A stretch of DNA of 64,000 nt. Source: Azadirachta indica. Its lineage: Eukaryota > Streptophyta > Magnoliopsida > Sapindales > Meliaceae. The stretch spans positions 3,661,009-3,725,008 of the forward strand of contig CM040444.1 of assembly GCA_022749755.1 (NCBI GenBank). Direction: 5' to 3'. Within the stretch, counting starts at the first letter, position 1. Every line of letters starts with the position of its first letter. Made by a program: the position numbers and the translations under genes. The notes beneath the pieces were generated by a model. The model had not been told where the DNA came from, made no database searches, and was given only the letters and a program-made list of their open reading frames with translations. Shown one piece after another: positions 40,010 to 51,269 of this stretch.

Positions 40010-40600
40010 AAAGCGTATTGTAGTTTGAAACCTGTAAGAAAAGTAAAAGACCATTATCTACTAACAATAGAAATGAATTCATGTGAGTTTTATTGAAAAT
40101 TGTTTTGGTAAGAAATTGGAGGACGTGAAATTTGAACATCTCCAATCATACATAATTACATGCAAATGTTTGGAGAAGAAACCATGTGTAAGACCGTGTA
40201 GTTAATGAAGGGTAACTAACACATATCTCCCGAGGTTTTGAGAAACTCATACATAAATGAAAAGTTTGAAAAAATTGACACTTACCTCCCCGGACCAAAT
40301 CAATACGTTTTGCAGTTTGAAACCTGAAAGAAAAGTAAAAGATAATTATCTACTAATAACAGAAATGGATTCATGCGAGTTTTATTGAGAATTGTTTTGG
40401 TAAGAAATTGGACATCAAATTTGAACGTGTCTAATCATACATAATTACATGCAAAAGTTTGAAGTATAATAAGCGAGAGGAAATTAATACGTATATCTCT
40501 GAGATTTTAAAAAATTCTGGTGTAAATGAAAGATTTAAAAAAATTTAAACATATTTTTTCTAGACCAAATCAAAGTAAAGAGTGAAAAAACTCATTTTAC
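40010..40600. repeat. Two tandem units of about 290 bp upstream of G2
   Basis: Units starting near 40022 and 40312 share TTTGAAACCTG, TAAAAGA..ATTATCTACTA, GAGTTTTATTGA and AATCATACATAATTACATGCAAA. A weaker third relative lies at about 46490-46640. Confidence 0.75.
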
Positions 40601-40944
40601 TTTTAAATCTCACTTATTCTAAAGTAGTGTTTTTGAAACTAGATAGAGAACAAATCAAACAACGCTTTAAACTACTCTGACCAACTTTCGGGACCTTTAA
40701 AATAATTAATTACTTTATCTTATAATCTATTTAGTGAAAGTTGTTTCATCACTTAGATAAAAGTTATAATATAAAACTAGTATTATTTTATAAAATACCG
40801 ATAATATTTTATCATGCTCGTATGCATTAATTTAAATTTTAATGAGAATATTTTGACAAGAAAATGATAGAAATGAAAATTACTTCATTGGTTTATCTTT
40901 ATCTTAAAGTGTAAATTAGTTCATTGGTTAAGTATGTGTGTTTT

Positions 40945-40981
<37 letters not shown>

Positions 40982-41270
40982 GTATGTATATGCTACATAT
41001 GTATGTATGCATTAATTTGAATTATAATGGGAGTTATTTTGGTAACAAAATGATAGAAAATGAAATTTGGGATAGATTATGGTTTACAATTTTGGACAGT
41101 TTGACACGTGTGAAAATCGTACAAAAAGAATTTTATAAATAAAAATAAAGAAAAAAATAAAAATTATAGTATTTAGTTTACTCATTACTTAAAAGAAGTT
41201 ATCTTCCATAATTTTCAAATAAAAAAAAAAGTTTTATACCATAATCAAAGATTTTCTTTTAGAATTTAAA
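40601..41270. other. AT-rich spacer with TA/TATG microsatellite
   Basis: Contains a (TA)n(TGTA)n run at about 40944-40990. No coding signal. Confidence 0.6.
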
Positions 41271-41274
41271 GCTT

Positions 41275-41570
41275 TCGGGTGTAACAAAATGATTGGTCAA
41301 GCAAATGCCACGTCCAGCCAACGAACACTTGGCCGTTGGTTCTTATGTCCAATTGCAACGGTAATAACGACCATCAACTCCTTAATCTTATTATGCACAA
41401 CATATAAGTTCTTCCACATCAAACCTATTACCTATTATGTTCTCTTCAGGTTTGTAGAACTGATTATAAAAAAGTGCTTTTCTGAAACGCTTATTGAAAC
41501 TATGACGCAACAGCACTTTCTAAAAGATCATATCGTCAAGCCCAACAAGCACTTTTTAGAATAAAGCTTA
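41275..41570. repeat. 3'-flank block shared by G3 and relic G5
   Basis: The block starts near GTAACAAAATGATTGGTCAA and runs through CAAATGCCACG and ATAACGA to an AAAGTGCTTTT palindrome. It recurs at about 48505-48745 in the same orientation, marking the 3' edge of a duplicated G3-like unit. Confidence 0.75.
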
Positions 41571-41728
41571 AAAAATACCTTCTAGAATATATATCAGATT
41601 AATGCCTAAAGTAACAAAAGAAAACTTACATCTAGCAATTAATCAAAGATACAAGATGAGCATATTCTTATGCGGTTGGCAGTAGAAGCTTCAACAAAAA
41701 AATTCAAGCAAATGATTTAACACGAGCG

Positions 41729-44629
41729 TCAAGTCAAGACTTTCATTTGGAACTTCTTCCAGGAGGCATCAATCTCTTCCATGATTTTCAATGCCATCTG
41801 CTTGCTTTTCTCCAAAATCTTATAACTTTGAATGTATTCAGATAGCTCCTCCTTATATGTTCTTGATAATTCCACAACTCCTTTGGCTTCTTCATTTAGA
41901 CCAGCTCTTAGCTTTCTGTTTTCTCTCATCTCTTTTCTCAGCTCCTCCATCCTTTCATCGGCAAGTTGAATTTTTCCTTGAATGTCGAGGAAGAGGCTAC
42001 GATTGTTTGTAACTTCTTTCCTCAACCAGGTATTGCGTTCTTTTTTCTCATCTGCCTTCCTGACACTCTCCAGACAATTCGAATATAAGGATGTGTTACT
42101 CACAAAGTATAATTGTAAACTTGTTACCATTTCAAGCATCTTCTGTGGGAAGTGTCCACATTTCAGCAACAAGTTAAGTGAGGAAAGAAATTGTTCCTTT
42201 TGTGCACAGCGCATGAGCTGCTCAAATTTCACTGAACAACACTTATAAAAGCAAGATTTTGCTTCATTAATTTCATCAGGAGTTATTTCCGGCTGCTGTG
42301 AAGACCTTGGAAGGTTCTCAAGAGACTTGTCCAGGATAGACTGGAGCTCTGCAAAGATGGCCTGCCCCTCGCCTAGCGGGTTCACCTTCTTTGTTTCATC
42401 CTCCACATCTATTATTACTACTTGAGCAGACACAAAGCTAGAAGTCAAGGGTCTTGATGATAGATCTGCTTTTGAAATAAACAAAGTAAACATGGAAAAC
42501 CCACATTTGTGTGTATTCTACTTATATTCAGTGCTGTTTGTCAGAAATCACTAAGAAGTTCCAAAAGAGAAAGCAATAAAGATAAACTACCATGGAAATT
42601 GATACCACAAGAGTAAAAACCTAGCATACCTTCAACATATGGAAGACGATTCAAATTCCCACCGCCTTCAGGAGTACTTCTAGGAGATGATTCTGATAAG
42701 AAATGATTTTGTTCCTCTGTTCTTCTGGTGTCTGCCATTTCTAGTGAAGGATAAGGAAGCTCAGGCTCTGGTTGTTCTGATGGCAAATGGCAGGAAATTC
42801 TGTTTCCTCCAGAAGTTCTTTGAGGTGATGATTCAGGTACACCATCACTTGTTACTTGTTCATTCCTTCTTGTATGGTAATTGAGGAAAGGTTTGGCTCG
42901 TTCTGAGTCTGTAATTACTACCGGAACCTCATATAATTTCTGTTGTTCTTCTGATGGCATCTGAAGCTTGAAGAATGTAAATGAAAAATTGCAAGTTAAG
43001 GATCTATTACCTTCTGAAAGTACCAATCCACAATGCTTATATTGATCAACAACTAAGATTGTCCTTTCTTACAAACATGTGAGAAGGTCTGCCATAATAT
43101 ATGGTAAACGAAAGCATTCAGTTAAAATAGGAAATAATGCATGCTCTAGATCAAAATATTCAGGTTTCCAGAGGCAATAGGCTTCCATTGCTATTTATTA
43201 ATACAAAATTGTGCTGTTTAGTCCAAATTTGTATAACAAAATACATCATCAAATGATATTCTCTTTTCGGTTCTTTCTCCAATGCCTGATCAATGCAGTT
43301 ATGGAACTGGTTGTTTAGCACTCAACTACTCTGTCTCCACAGTATGCAAAAAGCAACAAATAATACAATGTACAAGTTAGTTTGTTCATCAGCATTCCAA
43401 TTTATGTAAATAAAAGTGGTTAAACAAGCTAATTTCTAGCCATACCTTTTCTTTCTTCCCAGACATTTTTCTTGTGGATCTCTTCCTTTTCCCACTTCGA
43501 ACTGGCAGGTCAGATTCTTCTGTATCCATTGCATCATTGTAGTCAGATGTGATAGACAGACTTCCATCTTCAAATTCATAAATGTCTTCTCTGTCTTCCT
43601 CACATTCACATGTATCAAAGGCACGTCTATAAATTTCACCCTGCTTCAACCGGTTATATGCTGAAATCACTTGTTTTGAGGTTAGACCTTCTTGTTCCTT
43701 AATTATTTGCCAATACCCTTTAAAGAATCCCTCCACTGTGTTTTCAGTATTAAAGTTTATCTTCCGCTGCAGAAATATGAATTCTACTTTATTATCTATA
43801 TATACTATAACTTAATCCATCCCAGTTTAGCATCTGTTAATTATCCATACCCATTCAGAGTCGACATTCTTGTTCAACTCTATCAGCGACATGAGCTCCA
43901 GACATGAATCGCAGAATCCTTTATCTCTTCTTACCACTGCAAATTGAGCTTCATACAGGCAGTTTTTGCACACACCAGATGGGCAGCAAAGGCAATGAAA
44001 CTTTGAGGCTTTGCTGCAAATGGAGCAAAAATGCCAATCTGCAGCAATATTAGAACTTATCATGTTATAATCAACAATATAATCTTCTTCACCCACAGAA
44101 AACTATATGAAGAACGTAGGATTGGAAGGTAGTAACTTACTCTAAGTCCATTTTTCTTCGACTACCAAGAATGAATCATCTTTGCCAACACATTGGGGAT
44201 GATAAACTTTAAGGCAATCCCTGCATGCAATGGATACGAAAATTAATGGGATGGACAACATTTTCTTTGGAAGTAAAATAACATTTGCTTTCAGTAAACA
44301 CACACTTCAATTTGATAGTTGATTTCCGGAATGAATGAATCCATTTCATAGCAACCATGGATTAAACACACCCTACTTCTCCAAGTTTCCTATTCATCTA
44401 GTATGTCCGCAAATGATAGGGAGTAGTTAACTAATACTAGTACAAAATCCATAAATTAAACATTCAATTCATAAAAAGACGAGGAAAGAGCAAAGGACTA
44501 ATGCTAGTGATTACTAAAATCCTTTTGAACTTACCTGTAATCGCATATCCTGAGGTTGCCTCCATCTTTGCATTCAAAACACCAATCTTCTGCGATCTCT
44601 TCTTTCTTTAATTTCTTTTTTCTGGCCAT
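41729..44629 (-). pseudogene. G3: PHD/coiled-coil paralogue with one premature stop
   Basis: Six exons with consistent phases: 44535-44629, 44149-44228 (approximate), 43851-44038, 43446-43766, 42630-42966 and 41729-42468. Together they give 587 codons, open except for TAG at codon 58. That codon aligns with a PHD cysteine (TGC in G1, TGT in G2), in WT-stop against WTC. Other zinc-finger motifs are intact: EDWCFECKDGGNLRICDYR, WHFCSICSKASKFHCLCC. SWIB and Plus-3 are absent; exon 4 ends at a new donor (KKEK/GTATGG) just before where SWIB would start. The last exon has IIDVEDETKKVNPLGEGQ, then a helical region and a coiled coil (EELRKEMRENRKLRAGLNEE) ending SWKKFQMKVLT. A recent null allele, a reading error, or expression of the C-terminus from a later ATG are all possible. 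Confidence 0.72.
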
Positions 44630-45309
44630 CTTCTTCCAAGTCTATGATCTTCAAGTTCAACATGCCAATTCAAGAACAGCCCAAGTCTTTTATTCATGGA
44701 AAATACCCTAAACCCTGTAAAACGAGGGAAATCAGTGAGAAATAAACAAAAAGAAAAAGAGAAATTCGGGGAAACAAATAAGTACAAATGTAGAAAATCA
44801 GGCAACTATGACGGAATTAACTCAAACTGCATCATTCCTCTGAGAGAAAAAGATGAGAAAACTTCAAGCTGAAAACTCGACTACAATCAAATTGAAAGTT
44901 AGTACTCAACTAAAGCTCATAAAATCACTCATTTACCTTTATGCAATGACAAAGAAAGCTGTCATGGACGGTTTCTCAACTTTGGCTGCCAACTGCAGCA
45001 CAGAATTCCAATTACAACTCCTCTCCACCAAATACAATCACCAAATACTATCAAAGTAAAGAGGATTCCTTTTATGTATAACCACTACTGTGTAGTGTTG
45101 TAATAGAAATTATTCCCAACAACGAGAAAGGGGTTAGTCAAAGGTTTGCCAAATCGTCGAATCTCAGGGAGACATCTTATAATAATACCCTAATTTAAAA
45201 ATGAACTAAAACAACTAAAGTCACAAACATTCCTAATATAATTCCAAATGCATTACAAATGATCAATAACTTACATGCTCTATTTGTTCTAACATAAATT
45301 GGTAAGTAA

Positions 45310-46400
45310 AATATTTTTGCACTTAGTTGTGATCACAGATTCTGAGCGAACGTTCAAAACACCAGTCCTCTGCAATTTCTTCTCATTTCAACTTCTTTTC
45401 TCTTAAGGTTTTCACCAAACAAATCTCTGTTTTCTGAGCCCAATGCTAATAGAAGAACCTAAGTGCTTTATTCCCAAATACTACTCCGAGAAACCTTCAA
45501 AATCATGGAAATAAGTGAGCAAGTTGTCACGGCCTCACTCTCTTCACTCGCTTCGACCGTGCGGCGCTTAGCAACTCCGCTCACCAAGCAACCAAGTAGC
45601 AAAGCAATCAAGCAATAAACTTGAGTTGTGTAAATCACTCTTCACTCAAACTCTTATTGCTCTCTCTTCTATTCATAAGCTTCCGATTTAGCGCATTGCG
45701 GGTGTTGAAGGCTTGCTTAGTGAGCGGAATTGCTAAGCGCCGCACGGTCGAAGCGAGTGAAGAGAGTGCGGCGCTTAGCAACTCCGCTCACTAAGCAAGC
45801 CTTCAACACCCGCAATGCGCTAAATCGGAAGCTTATGAATAGAAGAGAGAGCAATAAGAGTTTGAGTGAAGAGAGTGAGGCCGTGACAAAGTGCTTCTCT
45901 CAGGTTAAATTTTGCCATGATCAATGCATTACCATAACCTCATTTGAGGATAATTATGGAAAAGGCAAAAACTTTGAACGAAAAACACTACTTTGAACAT
46001 GGAATGATCAAAAATCCCTACTGCTACAAGAAAAAACAACATTTTTTATCATAAAGTTATCAGCTTTAGTGCAGTCTCTCTCCAAAACTTTCTGTGTTTG
46101 TGGTACCATGACTCTTTTCTTCTCAAACTATGAAAAACAGAAAACATAAACTGAAAACGAAAGCAAAACCCATTTGATGTTAAAATGCATGTATTAAAAA
46201 AAAAAAAATTACCATGATTCTGCATGAACAAAACCCATCTGAAACAAAGCCAAAAGCAAAACTTTAAACAAGAAGATCATACCTTAGAACTCCAAGAGGC
46301 TATGAATAACAAAGAAAATATTGATCTTTAAAGATATCCGTTGCAAAGAAAAAGCTGAAAACAAAGTTTCAGAACGTTTTCAGAGAAACAGAGAAGTGCA
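45310..46400 (-). pseudogene. G4: relic of a PHD-family exon 1 and leader
   Basis: Positions about 45325-45415 align with exon 1 of G1-G3 (CTCTGCAATTTCTTCT, ATCACAGATTCTGAG), but the CKDGG-coding part is deleted and the frame is lost. Leader blocks with GCCATGATCAATGCATTA follow at about 45910. The distal leader exon, with ACCTTAGAACTCCAAGAG, lies near 46280. A 364-bp insertion splits the leader intron. Confidence 0.7.
45525..45888. mobile_element. 364-bp hairpin-forming insertion with TG...CA ends
   Basis: The ends are inverted, TGTCACGGCC at 45525 and GGCCGTGACA at 45888, flanked by AAGT (45521-45524 and 45889-45892). The interrupted site resembles GAGCAAAGCTTTCTC at about 51301. Inside, about 45636-45745 and 45766-45877 are near-perfect inverted copies (roughly 110 bp, one mismatch seen plus a 2-nt difference at the far end). 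The loop of about 20 bp is itself the complement of the left end (45535-45560). Base composition is far more GC-rich than the neighbourhood. TG...CA ends with a short duplication suit a rearranged solo LTR; the long palindrome suits a foldback element. The family is not recognised. Confidence 0.75.
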
Positions 46401-48490
46401 AAAGGTGCAATTGTTCTGTCGGGTGTAGCACCGATGTCTATGGTCAAGGTAGACAGTAAGAAGTAGAAATTATTTTCCAAAAACATATTAGTGTATTTGA
46501 AACTTTGTAAGAAAATTAACTTCTTTACTCTTAATAGAAAATGGATTAATTTGAATTTCACTGGTAATTATTTGCTGAGAAAGTGATGGAAACTTGAACT
46601 TGTGTAATTATATTCACTTGTTACATGTAGAAGTTAGGAAGAATCATACGAGTAGGATCATATAATATGACAAATTATAATATTTTAATTTATTTTAAAT
46701 AGTTTAAAATAACTTGTAAAAATTATTACTCAACGATCAACACTCGTTATAAATTAATGTTAAATATATGTGAGATTTATGTAATGTCATAAGAAAATCT
46801 TTTATGCTTTTTATTCGCTCAAATATTAGGGATAAAATATTTTTACCTTTAATAAACATTATTTTGTTGTATGTTTCTCATTTTAGCATGCCTTAAAACA
46901 ATTATTTCTTTTTTTTTTACTTTGTATATAAATGAGGGTTAAAGAACCTATTACCAAATGACCATTTATTAAAATATGATGTTGAATGATCATTTGTGGA
47001 AATTATTTAGAGTTTTCTTGTAATTATTGTTGCTCTACTGTATTTTAAAAGTGAAATTAAACAACTATATGAATATTGTTAATAAGACTTATTATATCTT
47101 TTATTAATATTTAGCATTTCACACTTATATCCTATATTATTCATTTTAAATGAAATGGTTTAGTTTTAAGAAAACAGCTCATATTCCTTTTGTGGGATGG
47201 TTGGTATTTTTACACTTAATTTAAGTTTTCTCAATAGCATGTGAAAGTCAATTTTATAATACATTATTTATAAAGTAATAAAGTTAAAGTAAAAGGAATA
47301 TCAATTTTATTTAAAATAGATCAATATTAGAACTATACTCAAATAAAATAAATTAAATTCTCAAATATAATATTAATAGAATTAATTGTATAAACTTACA
47401 AGAATAATAATTCAAATTAATCATAATTAATTACATTATATTTTTTTATACCAATTACCTATTAAATGTATTCTTAAAAATTTATTTATAAATTAATTGA
47501 AATTGCGTATGTATAATTGATAATTTTTATTTGTTATTAATACTTCTCATTTTCCATTCCGGCATCAATTATTTAGTCTATATTTTTCATAGTTGATATT
47601 TCTTATATTTTTTTAAAATTAAATAAGACAACTTGAAAACTCTTATTTTTGTCGAAAATAATAATAAATATAATAAGTATATGATAAATATTTTTCTTTA
47701 GTTTCCTTCAATATTTTAGTCTTTAAATTTAGAAAATTAATGATAATAAAGAATGATCGATCTTTATTTTAACAAAAAATAAATTTTTAAAAACAATTTT
47801 TTTGTTTCAACATTAAGATATACAAATGTAACTCAAGTTTTCATAGTTTATTATTATCACTTATGGTAGTTTTGTGTCTATGTATCTTTTAAAGACTACA
47901 ACAATGCACAACTCATGTGCTTCATCCCTAATAAAAAATATGTTTTTACCATTCGTAAAAATCTTTATGAGTTTTCTAACACAAAAATATAACAATATAA
48001 AAAAATAATCTAATTAAAATTATATATAACAAAGTATTTTATGTGATATTAAAACTGTATAAGAGTTTAAAAACATATAAAAGATAAGGATCTAAAAACA
48101 TTATGGGTATATATAATGACAAGTGATTTTACATATATATTGTATTGGAATTTGGTATATGTAGTGAAAAATTGATACCCATATTTTAGAAATAGAAATA
48201 ATAATATTTGAGTTTAATTAAAAATGTTTTTATAGACTCCATAATTGGACTTGATTTAATTGAAAGATAAGTAGATATAATTTGATGTATGTAAATAGAA
48301 AACATAAATACAAATAGCTAGCAATGTAAATAATCACATTTTGGAATTTTCATAATGAGAGAGGTATTTTTCTTAATATATATCAATCTATTTTTTATTT
48401 TTTTAAAATTTATGTATAATTTTAATTTGAATATAAAATGAGACGAGAGAGAGAGAGCTTTTTTTAAAAGAATAATAAATTTAGGAAATT
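46400..48490. other. AT-rich spacer
   Basis: No coding signal. The motif TTTCCTTCAATATTTTAGT near 47700 resembles the start of the 54.3/57.1-kb repeat, but similarity fades quickly. Confidence 0.45.
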
Positions 48491-50190
48491 AAGAATTTAA
48501 GTTTCTATGTGTAACACAATGATTGGTCAAGCAAATGCCACGATAGACATACAAAACAAGTCTGTTGGTTTGGTTTCTCAGGTGCAAATTAATAGCTAGC
48601 AACGGCAATAACGAGCATTAACTAACTCCTTAATCTCACCCATCTCTAATTATCATCCGAACTATACAATACAAGCACTTCCATACCAACTCTCTCCTGG
48701 CGTTCTTAGTAGTGGAATTATAAAAAGTGCTTCTCAAAAGCACTTTCATTTAAGCAATAATAGTATCCCAATAATAAATAATGCAAAATTTCTTCAATTT
48801 GAAGTCATCATTTACCTCATTTCCATTTACCAAATATTCGTCCAACTATCTTTCAATTGATCTACATACACTATCAAAATCCACACCTACACCTACATCT
48901 ATTATGCCATTTTGAATCCCTATAGCATATTCAAAAGACTAGAAGAAATATTGATTAATTTTCATACAAATTTATACTAAAAGTAAGCAGATCAAATATT
49001 TTAATTATTAATTATGGACACAAATATCGTTTTAATTGATCATATTTTATGTTCAAAAGATTTTCACATCCTAACTTTTTCATAACTTTCTTTTTCTAGC
49101 TCCTTTGTCAATTTAGCCCCTGTTATTGCAAAATAATTTGGAACACATCTTGTTGCAATGTTTTAATTTTTTTTCTCCAACATATTCTTCTTCCTTATTA
49201 TTATCAATATTAACCACGTGCATTATATTTATCCTTATCCTTTTTATACTTGGAAACATAACCCTAAATTTTTCCTTTCTTAAAAATATTAAAAATATAT
49301 ATATATAGTAAACTTTAGATGAAATTTTATATAAATAAACATACATATAAAAATTAAAATATAATTACTATCATCTATGTCAACTTTTATATCTTCCTTT
49401 TTCATGTTTATTTCATAATAATTAATGAGTTAACAAATTCCCATGATATTCTACTTTTTAAATTCAAATTAATAAGTGTAAAACCCAGCAAGCTTAGATT
49501 AAATGAATATGCAATAACTTGTAAAAACTCAATAAAAGAACATGTTTTTTTCAAGCTCGAATTCTTTTTATCCTCATCATTATCGTTTTTTCTCTTGATT
49601 TTCATTCTGCATACATAATTTAGTAATCATTAATTAATATTTTAATACTACCATCACAAAAATATAAATAGTAACTTAAACAAATAAAATAGACAAAAGT
49701 TATAGAGGAAAGATCCAAGTTAAGGATTGATTGCGTTTGAAAGTACCAATCGTTAACATTTTTATTCAGTTGTAATAGTAAATAATGCATGCTCTAGATT
49801 GAAATTTGAGAGAATCTATACATGCACTGGATATGAAAATTAATTGGATAGACAACATTTTGTGTTCAAGTATGAAAAATTTTCTTTGGGAGAGGATAAA
49901 GCTTTGGAATCTTTCTTGCTTCTTGGTTGACAGAAATCACCTTAGGAATTCCATCAATGAAATGCCCAAATAGTCAACCAAATTCTGAGCAGATGGAATC
50001 CTTTTTTGTTGATTGCATGTGAATTATATAAATTTCTTATAGAGAGAAGGCCCAATTTTATGAGGTTCAATTTTATCCGAAAATGATTAGGCCAAACTTT
50101 TCTCTTCCTTCTTCGATTTTTTTTCTCTTTCAATCTTCTTCAAATCTATGATCTCCTAAGTTCAGATTAGTTTCTCATGCTCAATGACGA
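48490..50190 (-). pseudogene. G5: heavily deleted PHD-family relic
   Basis: Pieces of a G3-like unit lie in the expected minus-strand order. The 3' flank block is at 48505-48745. The intron piece containing the U12 branch motif (TCCTTAAC on the minus strand) and GGAAATAATGCATGCTCTAGA-like sequence is near 49715-49805. The exon 2-exon 1 intron piece is near 49825-49880. Exon 1 and leader remains (CTTCTTCGA..TTTCTCTTTCAATCTTCTTCAAATCTATGATCT) are near 50108-50165. All domain exons are gone. Confidence 0.55.
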
Positions 50191-50564
50191 GTTTGGAACC
50201 TGCTGAGCTTGCTTTTTTATTCTCTGTTCATACTTATTAGTCGTATTTGTGCGATGGAAATTGCTTTGTTAGCTGATACATTAATCCTTTGCTATGCCTA
50301 ATGATGAGTTTGTTAGCTGCTGAGTCAGGTCAGATATGCTTAATTCCTAGTTTCTCATCTAATTATACATATGTATGCTATTTAATTAATTATATATGCA
50401 TGTGGCACCCTTTCACACCACGCATTCAAAACAAAAAAACAAACCAACCAATAATAGCAATATCAAACCAATCATACGCAATAAAGTAAACAATATTTTG
50501 TTCACCCGTGACTCACATGCTGCCAATTCTAATTCACGGACTCCCATATTTTGGCTCTCCTATT

Positions 50565-50576
50565 CTCTATATAATC
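50565..50576 (+). promoter_or_regulatory. TATA-box of lipid-transfer protein gene
   Basis: CTCTATATAATC lies about 85 nt upstream of the ATG at 50657, followed by a leader containing a GCAGCAGCAGCA run. Confidence 0.6.
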
Positions 50577-50656
50577 ACACACCCATTTGCATTTTGCACA
50601 AACTTGAGTAGATTAACAGCAGCAGCAGCAGCTAGTAGCTAACTTTTTATCTGTAA

Positions 50657-50969
50657 ATGGAGAAGATGGCAAACAAGTTTATGGTTTTGTTGTTGCTGGT
50701 GATAATGGTTTCTGCTATGGCTGAAACCTCCAAGGCATTAACTTTGTGCAAGATGGACGAGAATGGCCTTTCAGCTTGTAAACCATCTGTGACAAAACCA
50801 GACCCAGTTCCTCCGTCGGCTGATTGTTGCAAAGCTCTTTCTGAGGCTGATTTGGTTTGCTTGTGTGAATATAGAGGCTCCCCAATGTTGTCTGCTCTTG
50901 GGTATTGATCCTGATCTTGCCTTGTCTCTTCCTCCTAAATGCAACATTCCCCTTCCTGAGGGTTGCTAA
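50657..50969 (+). pseudogene. DIR1-like lipid-transfer protein, single-base frameshift
   Basis: The gene starts [20 protein letters not shown], a signal peptide, followed by the eight-cysteine lipid-transfer pattern: C-x9-C-x15-CC-x9-C-x-C. The frame then runs into TGA (50906-50908) after LSALGY. Reading through one extra G in GGG (50900-50902) restores the family sequence [14 protein letters not shown]7-C and a TAA at 50967-50969, supplying cysteines 7 and 8. Length and spacing fit DIR1-like (type IV/d) secreted lipid-transfer proteins, one of which carries a systemic-resistance signal in Arabidopsis. No intron could remove the shift. Either a fresh pseudogene or a one-base sequence error. 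Confidence 0.8.
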
Positions 50970-51269
50970 TAAGGTAGATATTAACAACTTCTGTGCTTAA
51001 TTTACAAGATTAGTCATTCTAATATCTATTAATCTCGTTGTTTGTTGTTTCAACAAGATTGATAAAGGGTAGCAGACTAACGTCGAAGGATGAATGATTG
51101 TTGCAATGCTTCATTTTGTGAGATGTGAGTTTCTGGGTTAAATTTGTGAGGATGATCGTGTAGTGGAGTGTGTATTTAAGGAGGAATGTGTGCCCTTTCC
51201 CAAACATTTCCAAGTGTACTTTTCTCATATCTCAAAGGAAATATCTGTTAATTCCCCTTAGATAATATC

